Shown piece after piece: positions 51,366 to 59,000 of a stretch of 64,000 nucleotides of DNA. Both the position numbers and the translations under genes were made by a program. Under the pieces are notes generated by a model. The model was not told where the DNA came from. It saw only the letters and a list, made by a program, of their open reading frames with translations, and searched no databases. Source of the DNA: Ureibacillus thermophilus (GTDB taxonomy: Bacteria; Bacillota; Bacilli; Bacillales_A; Planococcaceae); the NCBI RefSeq assembly GCF_042657185.1, contig NZ_JBHSNN010000087.1. One strand, given 5' to 3'. Every line of letters starts with the position of its first letter. Within the stretch, counting starts at the first letter, position 1.

Positions 51366-52553
51366 TTAAGATAAAGCTTTTTTGAATCGTTCAACGCCAT
51401 CTTTGACGGTTTCAAATGGACAGGCCAAGTTGATGCGGAGGAAGCCGCGGCCTGCTTCGCTATATTTTGTTCCAGGCTCCAGTGCTAGTTTTCCTTTATT
51501 TAAGAGACGGTCCATCATTTCTTCTTCAGAAAGCCCTGTTCCCCGATAGTCAACCCAAACGAGGTAAGAAGCTTGCGGTCGGATAACCCGGATGCCATCC
51601 AATTGATTCAATTCTTGTTCTAAGTATTGAATGTTTTTGGCAACGTATTGAATCATTTCATCAAGCCATTCGTCACCTTTTTCATACACCGCTTGAACTC
51701 CCGCAGCGGCAAGGGCATTCCAATCGTCTAAGCCATGGGCTGCTTTGTTTCGAAGCAACGCATTGCGCAATTTTACATTTTCCGCCACAATCATGGCTGC
51801 ATGAAGACCTGCCAAGTTGAATGTTTTCGTTGGGGCGATGCAGGCAATGATTTTTGCTTTGTCAGCGCCTTCTACTGTCATTGTTGGGATATGCTTGTAT
51901 TCGTCAAAGACAATATCGGCATGGATTTCATCGGAAATGAGCAGCACATCGTATTGAACGCACAATTGAACAAGTTTTTCCAGTGTATCTTTTGACCAAA
52001 CGACTCCTCCTGGATTATGAGGGCTGCATAGCACATACGCTTTTACTCCTGATTTAAAGGCTTCTTCTAATTTTTCAAAGTCATATTCGTAAATATGCTC
52101 TTCGCTTTCCACTAAATCGCATTCCACGACTTCCAGTTTCAGCCCTTTTGGAATAGTGAAGAACGGAGGATATACAGGTGTCGAGATACATACTTTATCT
52201 CCAGGTTCAGTAAAAGTTTCAAGGATAGTTGCAATTGCTGGAACAACCCCGCTGTGGAAAATCAAAGCTTCTTTATTGATATGCCAATTATGGCGGCGTT
52301 TAAACCATTTCTGAATAACTTCTTTGCACGCATCGCTTATGTAGGAGTATCCAAAAATTGGATGATTTAAACGTTCTTTAATGGCGTCAATTGCCACTTG
52401 AGGAACGGCAAAGTCCATATCTGCCACCCACATTGGCAGCACATTGTCGATATCTTCCACAGCGTATTTTGCGCGATAGCGTTCTTTAAATTTGTCCCAT
52501 TTTAAACTGTTCGTATTTCGTCTTTCGTATATTTCATCAAAAGAAATTGTCAC
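51366..52553 (-). CDS. patB: Cystathionine beta-lyase / aminotransferase PatB (MalY family)
   Basis: PLP enzyme of 395 residues in the PatB/MalY group, which cleaves C-S bonds of cystathionine and related thioethers to thiol, pyruvate and ammonia. Motifs: LPMWVADMDFAVP near the N-terminus, CSPHNPGGVVW, ISDEIHADIV, the PLP Lys in APTKTFNLAG, and FLRINLACP at the C-terminus. GTG at 52553 has AAAAGAG at proper spacing. It fits the sulfur theme of the window (met, cys, suf). Confidence 0.92.
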   Translation of the reverse strand: MTISFDEIYERRNTNSLKWDKFKERYRAKYAVEDIDNVLPMWVADMDFAVPQVAIDAIKERLNHPIFGYSYISDACKEVIQKWFKRRHNWHINKEALIFHSGVVPAIATILETFTEPGDKVCISTPVYPPFFTIPKGLKLEVVECDLVESEEHIYEYDFEKLEEAFKSGVKAYVLCSPHNPGGVVWSKDTLEKLVQLCVQYDVLLISDEIHADIVFDEYKHIPTMTVEGADKAKIIACIAPTKTFNLAGLHAAMIVAENVKLRNALLRNKAAHGLDDWNALAAAGVQAVYEKGDEWLDEMIQYVAKNIQYLEQELNQLDGIRVIRPQASYLVWVDYRGTGLSEEEMMDRLLNKGKLALEPGTKYSEAGRGFLRINLACPFETVKDGVERFKKALS

Positions 52554-52648
52554 AATTATCACTCTTTTCTATTTAATTTTTTATCTTTAAATATAATGAT
52601 TATATGATATCATAAGAAGGAAAATATAGAATAATGTAAGGTGAAATC

Positions 52649-52909
52649 GTGGAGAACGGATTAATGAACAAAAAAGCAAAAATTGCTTTAATGCAATGGG
52701 ATCCTTTTCAACTGGGAGAAGAAGCTTATGAACTTGAATCCAATGATGTCGTTTTAGCATTACAGAAAATCGATGACCCGACGGAACTAGCTCGGGTGAT
52801 TCAAAAAGTGTACGAGCAATCCTTTGAAATTTGGATTCCTTTTGAAAACTGTGTTGAAATGGCATATCGATTGATTGCTATTAAATTTGAAGCTAAAAGT
52901 ATTATATAA
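52649..52909 (+). CDS. DUF1871 family protein (YugE-like)
   Basis: Small protein of 86 residues (ALMQWDPFQLGEEAYELESNDVV; ARVIQKVYEQSFEIWIPFENC) fitting DUF1871, of unknown function. GTG at 52649 with AAGGTGA upstream, or ATG at 52664 with GGAGA upstream; both are plausible. Divergent from patB and followed by a terminator. Confidence 0.8.
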   Translation: MENGLMNKKAKIALMQWDPFQLGEEAYELESNDVVLALQKIDDPTELARVIQKVYEQSFEIWIPFENCVEMAYRLIAIKFEAKSII

Positions 52910-52947
52910 AAAAGTGTCTTTTGTTGTAAGAGACACTTTTATTTTTT
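52910..52947 (+). terminator. Rho-independent terminator after the DUF1871 gene
   Basis: Stem AAAAGTGTCT / AGACACTTTT with an 11-base loop, then ATTTTTTT. Confidence 0.9.
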
Positions 52948-53117
52948 TGCTATTTTTTTGGATTATCGAGTAGATGAAGGACGTTAAGCAGGTATGCAAG
53001 TTATTTATTCAGGTTGGAAGTTTTTTTCAAATTATGGCGATTCTTTGTTGTGGCTATATTGATTATGTTATAATTTAACATGAGATATATATGCAGTGAA
53101 AGAAAGTAGGAACAAAC

Positions 53118-53483
53118 ATGATAAAACAATATAAAGTAGGTGACGTTGTAACAGGAAAGGTGACCGGGATTCAACCATACGGAGCTTTTGTGGCATTGGA
53201 TGAAGAAACGCAAGGGCTTGTACACATTTCTGAAATTACCTATGGTTACGTTCGGAATATTGAAGATTATTTTAAAATAGGGGATGAAGTTCAGGTAAAG
53301 ATTCTTGATATAGATGAACGTAACGAAAAAATCAGTTTATCGACCCGTGCGCTGCAAGACCCACCACAAAAGAAACTAGAAAAGAATCCAAAGATATCTT
53401 TGCAGGAACGCGTAAATGAACATGATGCAAACGGTTTTCAAACTTTGAAAGAAAAACTTCAAGATTGGATTGAAAGAGGCTAG
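53118..53483 (+). CDS. yugI: S1 RNA-binding domain general stress protein YugI
   Basis: Protein of 121 residues with one S1 domain at the N-terminus (VGDVVTGKVTGIQPYGAFVAL; GLVHISEIT; VKILDIDERNEKISLS) and a charged C-terminal tail. Matches YugI/GSP13, a ribosome-associated stress protein in Bacillus. AGTAGG before ATG is modest. Repeat B copy 3 follows directly and would supply a terminator. Confidence 0.91.
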   Translation: MIKQYKVGDVVTGKVTGIQPYGAFVALDEETQGLVHISEITYGYVRNIEDYFKIGDEVQVKILDIDERNEKISLSTRALQDPPQKKLEKNPKISLQERVNEHDANGFQTLKEKLQDWIERG

Positions 53484-53485
53484 AA

Positions 53486-53820
53486 AAAGGGGGCTGGGAC
53501 ATAAACAAAAAATTAAAGGGGCAGTTGAAAGAGTTTTGATAAAAAATTGATATAACTAAAAATTGATTGAAGTGACGGGGCGACTCCTCCTGTCGCGCAC
53601 GCTTAGTCGCAAAGCGGAGCAAGCTCAAGGAAGTAAATTCAAAGCTTTCCTGCGACGAGCCCTCTCGAGACCACGAGGAGCGAAGGAATGACTCAGAGGA
53701 GGCTCGAGCCGGGCCCGCGGAAAGCGTCCCCGGAACGGAAATCAATTTTAATAACATATCAAAAAAACATCATTTTCTCCTTGGAGAAAATGATGTTTTT
53801 TTAGATTTGTCCCAACCTCT
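53486..53820 (+). repeat. Repeat element B, copy 3 (longest)
   Basis: About 335 bases. Starts GGGGGCTGGGACA, ends TGTCCCAACCTCT, with the usual hairpin. It carries an extra segment (CGCGCACGCTTAGTCGCAAA and following) that is shared with copy 4 but absent from copies 2 and 5. Flanks extend pairing (TAGAAA with TTTCTA). Confidence 0.92.
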
Positions 53821-53831
53821 ATTTCTAAATA

Positions 53832-53960
53832 GTGAACTTTTTAAAAATCTTTGCCCTGCGGTGGTCACAAAACGCTCCTCTTCGTGCAATATTTGCGTTT
53901 AAGCGTGTGCGACAGCCGCAAAAGGAGCTTCTCAAAATGTTTTTTTCACACACCCTTTTT
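53832..53960 (+). repeat. Repeat element A, copy 3 (diverged)
   Basis: The core TGCGGTGGTCACAAAACGC is conserved exactly (53857-53875), followed by a GC-rich palindromic part and GCCGCAAAAGGAGC. The left GGGCTGTC hairpin is missing. It adjoins repeat B copy 3 and the end of the leftward regulator gene. Confidence 0.75.
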
Positions 53961-53961
53961 A

Positions 53962-55260
53962 TTACTTCCATTTTCTTAATCGATATTGCAAGTTTTGTCT
54001 TGTCATGCCTAAAGCTTGGGCTGTTTTGGTAATGTTTCCATCATTCATTTTTAAGGCATGATGTAAATAATATTTTTCCGCCTCTTTTAAATATTCGTTT
54101 AACGGCAGCAATTCTTTGTTCGGATGAAGAAGAAAAAAATCAGGTTTTTTTATTTTTTCATTTTGCTGCTGCAGTTTAAATCGGAAATGAAGCGGCAACA
54201 TTTCATAAGTGACATATTTTTCATTGGTAATCATTGAGGAGATTTCATCTAATAATAATTCCAGTTCTTTCAGATTTCCAGGCCAATCGTACGCTAGAAA
54301 CATCTCCAATACATCTTCCGACAATCCTCGAATATTGGAATTGAACCGTTCCCGATGCCTTGAAAAATAGTCGTCCACAAATGGCCTGATATCTTCCTTT
54401 CTAGCCCGTAATGCAGGTATAGAAATGCTCATGGATGCAAAATAATAATATAAATCTTTCAACAATTGATGGCTGCTGATTAAATCAATTGGGTCTCCTC
54501 CAACGCTTCCTATCACCATATGCTTTTCTGGGGGAAGACTTTTTAAAATGTCCAGCAATTCTTTTTGTTCCTCAAGGGAATAAAATTCCAGCCGCTCGAA
54601 GAAAAAGGTATAAGTTTTTTCTTGTTTCAGATAGGTTTTTAGCCTTTCGATTTGATTAGGTCTTCTGCTGAAAAGCGTGACATATTCATCGTTTTTCGGA
54701 TTCAGCTCGTGATGGATTCCCTCTGCTATTAAATCTTTTCCGGTTCCAGGCTCTCCTATTAAAAGCACTGGAATGCGGGCGTGGGCAGCCTTTTTGGCAT
54801 TTTCCTTCACGATTTGCATTGGTTCCGAAATGGCGGTGATGACATCGAAGGTTAAAGGTTCCCCATATCTGCGCAGCGGCTGATAAATTAATTTTTCCAA
54901 GGACGTAATGTCCCGGGCAAATTCGATGGCGCCAATTAGATTTTCGCCATCGAAAATTGGGTATGTATCATTAATAGTTGTAATCTCATGTCCGTATTTA
55001 TTCCAATAGGTTTGTTTGACGTTCATTTCTTTAATGCCTGTTTTTAGAACACGCATCAATGCACTGTCATTAGAACGGAAAGCAAAGAGTTCTAAAATGG
55101 AACGATCTGAAATATCGTCGACGTCAAAACCTTCAATTTCCTTCATTTTTTGATTGTATAGCACTGTCCGTCCTTCAGCATCAACTGCATGAATACCAAC
55201 GGAAACATTTTCAACAGCAAATTCATACAGTTTGAACAGCTGACCCTTATTGAAAGACAT
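53962..55260 (-). CDS. PAS / AAA+ transcriptional regulator of the RocR type, lacking the GAFTGA loop
   Basis: Regulator of 432 residues: an N-terminal PAS domain (AVENVSVGIHAVDAEGRTVLYNQ), a central AAA+ domain and a C-terminal Fis-type helix-turn-helix (NDGNITKTAQALGMTRQNLQYRLRKW). Walker A is intact (GEPGTGKD) and the LRARKEDIRP region is present. The GAFTGA loop that contacts sigma-54 is absent, and Walker B is degenerate (TFFFERLE where FLDE is expected). It is divergent from rocA, so it probably senses an amino acid and controls rocA. ATG at 55260 follows GAGGTG. Confidence 0.87.
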   Translation of the reverse strand: MSFNKGQLFKLYEFAVENVSVGIHAVDAEGRTVLYNQKMKEIEGFDVDDISDRSILELFAFRSNDSALMRVLKTGIKEMNVKQTYWNKYGHEITTINDTYPIFDGENLIGAIEFARDITSLEKLIYQPLRRYGEPLTFDVITAISEPMQIVKENAKKAAHARIPVLLIGEPGTGKDLIAEGIHHELNPKNDEYVTLFSRRPNQIERLKTYLKQEKTYTFFFERLEFYSLEEQKELLDILKSLPPEKHMVIGSVGGDPIDLISSHQLLKDLYYYFASMSISIPALRARKEDIRPFVDDYFSRHRERFNSNIRGLSEDVLEMFLAYDWPGNLKELELLLDEISSMITNEKYVTYEMLPLHFRFKLQQQNEKIKKPDFFLLHPNKELLPLNEYLKEAEKYYLHHALKMNDGNITKTAQALGMTRQNLQYRLRKWK

Positions 55261-55310
55261 CCGTAACACCTCAAAAAAATTTTTAAGATTCTGTTATATA
55301 TATTGAAAAA

Positions 55311-55374
55311 CGCAATTATTTTTTGCATTATTATTATATACTAAACAAAAGTGAGTGCAAATATTTTTTGCACT
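55311..55374 (+). promoter_or_regulatory. Two similar inverted-repeat sites in the rocA promoter region
   Basis: Site 1 GCAATTATTTTTTGC (55312-55326) and site 2 AGTGCAAATATTTTTTGCACT (55354-55374) share the pattern GCAA-N7-TTGC, 45 bases apart centre to centre by their GCA starts. A -10-like TATACT (55337-55342) lies between them with no good -35. They are candidate sites for the divergent regulator. Confidence 0.5.
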
Positions 55375-55398
55375 TATTACTTAAAGGAGGAGTTAAGA

Positions 55399-56952
55399 AT
55401 GATTCCCTACAAACATGAGCCACTAACAGATTTTTCAATTGAAGAAAATCGTCACCAGTATTTTGAAGCGTTAAAGAAAGTAGAAAGCGAATTAGGCAAA
55501 GATTATCCTTTAATTGTTGGGGGAGAAAGAATTACAACAGAAGATAAAATCATTTCATATAATCCAGCCAATAAAACGGAAGTTGTAGGCAGAGTTTCAA
55601 AAGCAAATAAAGAAATTGCAGAAAAAGCAATGCAAGTAGCTGATAAAACTTTTAATACATGGAAAAAAGTTGATCCGGTAATTCGGGCAGAGATTTTGTT
55701 TAAAGCAGCAGCCATCGTTCGCCGCCGCAAATTTGAACTTTCTGCTTGGTTGACAAAAGAAGCCGGAAAACCTTGGGTGCAAGCGGATGCGGATGTTGCA
55801 GAAGGCATCGATTTCTTAGAATATTATGGACGCCAAATGTTGGAGATTGCAAAAGGGAAACCGATGGAAGAAGATCCAGGAACAATTAACAAATATGTAT
55901 ATATTCCATTGGGTGTGGGCGTTGTGATTTCCCCTTGGAACTTCCCATTTGCCATCATGGTGGGAACGACTGTTGCAGCGATGGTGACTGGCAATACAGT
56001 GCTTTTAAAACCAGCTTCAGCTACACCGGTCATTGCATATAAATTTATGGAAATTCTTGAAGAGGCAGGAATGCCGCCAGGAGTAGTTAACTATATTCCG
56101 GGTTCAGGTGCAGAAGTAGGGGATTATTTAGTGGATCACCCTCGCACCCGCTTTATCAGCTTTACAGGTTCCCGCGATGTAGGAGTTCGTATTAACGAAC
56201 GTGCTGCAGTTATTCATGAAGGACAAATTTGGATTAAACGCGTCATTGCGGAAATGGGCGGAAAAGACGCTATTGTTGTAGATGATGCGGAAAATGCTGA
56301 TTTGGAATTGGCAGCTCAATCCATTGTTGCAAGCGCCTTCGGTTTCAGCGGTCAAAAATGTTCTGCTTGCTCCCGTGCGATTATCGTAGGCGATGAGGCT
56401 TACAATAAAGTAGTAGAACGGGTTGCGGAACTGGTAAATGAACTGGTTGTTGGAGATCCTGCAAATCCGGAAACTTATGTAAACCCAGTTATTGATGCAG
56501 GAGCGTTCAAAAAAATTACGGAATACATTGAAATCGGTAGAAAAGAAGGCCGTTTAGTGGCTGGCGGCAAGTACGATGATTCAAAAGGATATTTCATCCA
56601 CCCAACTGTATTTGCGGATGTGGATCCGAATGCGCGCATTATGCAAGAAGAAATTTTCGGCCCTGTACTTGCCATCACTAAAGCGAAAGACTTTGATGAA
56701 GCGATCGAAATTGCAAACAATACAGTTTATGGATTAACAGGTGCTGTAATTTCAAATAATCGCTTCCATTTACAAAAAGCAGCAGAAGATTTCCATGTGG
56801 GCAACCTTTACTTTAACCGGGGATGCACAGGGGCCATTGTCGGATATCAGCCATTTGGAGGATTCAATATGTCCGGTACAGACTCGAAAGCTGGCGGTCC
56901 TGACTATTTACTGCTGCACATGCAAGCAAAAACTATCTCTGAAACATTGTAA
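55399..56952 (+). CDS. rocA: 1-pyrroline-5-carboxylate dehydrogenase RocA
   Basis: NAD-dependent aldehyde dehydrogenase of 517 residues that converts glutamate semialdehyde/P5C to glutamate in arginine and proline breakdown. Motifs: LGVGVVISPWNFPFAI, FTGSRDVGVRI, the Glu region in IAEMGGKDAIVV, the nucleophilic Cys in FSGQKCSACSR, and EEIFGPVLAI. Length and N-terminus fit RocA. ATG at 55399 follows AAAGGAGG. The product glutamate is the substrate of the dehydrogenase encoded two features downstream. Confidence 0.95.
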   Translation: MIPYKHEPLTDFSIEENRHQYFEALKKVESELGKDYPLIVGGERITTEDKIISYNPANKTEVVGRVSKANKEIAEKAMQVADKTFNTWKKVDPVIRAEILFKAAAIVRRRKFELSAWLTKEAGKPWVQADADVAEGIDFLEYYGRQMLEIAKGKPMEEDPGTINKYVYIPLGVGVVISPWNFPFAIMVGTTVAAMVTGNTVLLKPASATPVIAYKFMEILEEAGMPPGVVNYIPGSGAEVGDYLVDHPRTRFISFTGSRDVGVRINERAAVIHEGQIWIKRVIAEMGGKDAIVVDDAENADLELAAQSIVASAFGFSGQKCSACSRAIIVGDEAYNKVVERVAELVNELVVGDPANPETYVNPVIDAGAFKKITEYIEIGRKEGRLVAGGKYDDSKGYFIHPTVFADVDPNARIMQEEIFGPVLAITKAKDFDEAIEIANNTVYGLTGAVISNNRFHLQKAAEDFHVGNLYFNRGCTGAIVGYQPFGGFNMSGTDSKAGGPDYLLLHMQAKTISETL

Positions 56953-56958
56953 TAAAAA

Positions 56959-57233
56959 AGAGGTTTGAACAAATCAAAAAAACATCATTTTCTCCAAAGG
57001 GAAAATGATGTTTTTTTGATTTGTTATTAAAATTGATTTCCGTTCCGGGGACGCTTTCCGCGGGCCCGGATCGAGCCTACTCTGAGTCATTTCTTCGCTC
57101 CTCGTGGTCTCGAGAGGGCTCGTCGCAGGAAAGCTTTGCTTTGCGACTAAGCGTGCGCGACAGGAACTCGCCCCGTCACTTTATCAAAACTCTTTCAGCT
57201 GCCCCTATAATTTTTTGTTTATGTCCCAGCCTT
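56959..57233 (-). repeat. Repeat element B, copy 4
   Basis: Same orientation as copy 1: the ATCATTTTCTCC hairpin first, GACGCTTTCCGCGGG, and the shared extra segment with copy 3 (TTTGCGACTAAGCGTGCGCG). The right end is TGTCCCAGCC. Its left terminal arm is degenerate (AGAGGTTTGAACA), so terminal pairing is weak. Confidence 0.9.
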
Positions 57234-57334
57234 AATGTATTCTAAATGAAAAATAGGGTAAATAAATTAATAAATGAGGCTCATATGAAAAATGGTTGCA
57301 CCTAAGGATGACACCACTAAAATGGGAATTACCC

Positions 57335-57364
57335 ATTAACATATTTTGTGACAAATATGTTAAT
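57335..57364 (+). promoter_or_regulatory. Perfect palindrome upstream of glutamate dehydrogenase
   Basis: Arms ATTAACATATTT and AAATATGTTAAT (12 of 12 paired) surround TGTGAC. A -10-like TATGCT lies at 57378-57383 without a clear -35. It has no T-run, so an operator is more likely than a terminator. Confidence 0.6.
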
Positions 57365-57418
57365 ATAAAAAATAAGGTATGCTTAAAAAAATAATTAAGT
57401 AAAAAGAGGCGAGTATGT

Positions 57419-58663
57419 ATGGCTGAAAATGCAAATCTTCTTACTTCCACTCAAGAAGTGATAAAAGAGGCATTATTTAGGCTCGGTTATGATGAAGCGA
57501 TGTATGAATTACTGAAAGAGCCGATTCGAATGCTAAAAGTGCGCATTCCTGTGAAAATGGATGACGGCACGACAAAAGTGTTTACTGGCTACCGCGCCCA
57601 ACACTCCGATGCTGTAGGGCCGACAAAGGGAGGAATTCGTTTTCATCCGGATGTAACTGAAGATGAAGTGAAAGCGCTTTCCATGTGGATGACATTAAAA
57701 TGCGGCATTGTTGATTTGCCTTATGGCGGAGGAAAAGGTGGCATCGTTTGCGACCCTAGACAAATGTCCATGGGTGAACTTGAGCGTTTAAGCCGCGGCT
57801 ATGTTCGTGCGATTAGCCAAATTGTTGGTCCGACGAAGGATATCCCAGCGCCAGATGTATTTACAAATGCCCAAATAATGGCTTGGATGATGGATGAGTA
57901 CAGCCGGATTGATGAATTCAACTCTCCAGGGTTTATAACAGGAAAACCGATTGTTTTAGGCGGTTCGCAAGGCCGCGACCGCGCAACGGCAGAAGGGGTA
58001 ACCATTGTCATTCAAGAGGCGGCGAAAAAATGCGGCATTAATATTCAAGATGCCCGCGTAGTCATCCAAGGTTTCGGAAATGCTGGAGGATTCCTAGCTA
58101 AATTCATGAGCGACTTAGGGGCGAAAGTTATTGGAATATCCGATGCTTACGGTGCTTTATATGATCCGGACGGTTTAGATATCGATTACTTGCTCGACCG
58201 TAGAGACAGCTTTGGTACAGTGACTACGTTATTTGAAAATACAATTTCGAACAAAGAATTGTTGGAGCTCGACTGCGACATTTTAGTTCCAGCGGCAATT
58301 GAAAACCAAATTACGGCAGAAAATGCGCCGAATATTAAAGCAAAAATTGTAGTGGAAGCAGCTAATGGCCCAACAACAGTTGAAGCAACAAAAATCTTGA
58401 CAGAGCGCGGCATATTATTGGTTCCAGATGTGCTGGCTTCTGCAGGCGGTGTAACGGTTTCATACTTTGAGTGGGTTCAAAATAATCAAGGCTACTATTG
58501 GTCTGCGCAAGAAGTTAAAGAAAAATTGCGGGAAAGAATGATCAACGCTTTCGAGAATGTTTATCAAACTGCCCAAAGCCGAAATATCGATATGCGCCTT
58601 GCTGCATATATGGTCGGCGTCCGCCGTACAGCTGAAGCTTGCCGATTCCGCGGCTGGGTGTAA
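57419..58663 (+). CDS. gudB: NAD-specific glutamate dehydrogenase (GudB/RocG type)
   Basis: Glutamate dehydrogenase of 414 residues that interconverts glutamate and 2-oxoglutarate with ammonia. Motifs: KGGIRFHPDV, LPYGGGKGGIVCDP (catalytic Lys region), PAPDVFTN, GFGNAGGFLAKFM (NAD binding) and AANGPTT. No duplicated triplets are seen in the active site, so it looks functional. The ribosome binding site GAGG is 9 bases before ATG. Placement after rocA suggests a catabolic role. gudB and rocG cannot be told apart from this sequence alone. Confidence 0.93.
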   Translation: MAENANLLTSTQEVIKEALFRLGYDEAMYELLKEPIRMLKVRIPVKMDDGTTKVFTGYRAQHSDAVGPTKGGIRFHPDVTEDEVKALSMWMTLKCGIVDLPYGGGKGGIVCDPRQMSMGELERLSRGYVRAISQIVGPTKDIPAPDVFTNAQIMAWMMDEYSRIDEFNSPGFITGKPIVLGGSQGRDRATAEGVTIVIQEAAKKCGINIQDARVVIQGFGNAGGFLAKFMSDLGAKVIGISDAYGALYDPDGLDIDYLLDRRDSFGTVTTLFENTISNKELLELDCDILVPAAIENQITAENAPNIKAKIVVEAANGPTTVEATKILTERGILLVPDVLASAGGVTVSYFEWVQNNQGYYWSAQEVKEKLRERMINAFENVYQTAQSRNIDMRLAAYMVGVRRTAEACRFRGWV

Positions 58664-58698
58664 CAGTTAAATCATTATTAGAAGATGCTTCTTCGTTT

Positions 58699-58962
58699 AA
58701 TAACGAGGCTGGGTAAAGGGGCAGTTAAAAGAGTTTTGATAAAAAATTGATAGAACGAAAAATTGATTGAAGTGACGGGGCGACTCCTGCGACGAGCCCT
58801 CTCGAGACCACGAGGAGCGAAGGAATGACTCAGAGGAAGCTCGAGCCGGGCTCGCGGAAAGCGTCCCCGGAACGGAAATCAATTTTAATAACAAATCAAA
58901 AAACATCATTTTCTCCTTTGGAAAAATAATGTTTTTTTAGATTTGTCCCAACCTCGTTATTT
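58699..58962 (+). repeat. Repeat element B, copy 5
   Basis: Starts ATAACGAGGCTGGG and ends CCCAACCTCGTTAT, so pairing extends into bases unique to this copy. Interior matches copy 2 in length and order, with GCGGAAAGCGTCCCCGGAAC and a slightly imperfect ATCATTTTCTCC hairpin. It lies between glutamate dehydrogenase and alcohol dehydrogenase genes. Confidence 0.92.
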
Positions 58963-59000
58963 TTAGAATATAGTTATTTTAGGAAATGGGGCGAGGTCGA

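Noticed and set aside
55261..55398. Sigma-54 promoter for rocA
   Set aside because: No GG-N10-GC type -24/-12 element was found between the regulator and rocA.
37809..58909. Small frames with the recurring peptide SVPGTLSAGPARASSESF inside repeat B copies
   Set aside because: They arise only from translating the repeat, differ in start and end between copies, and have no ribosome binding sites.
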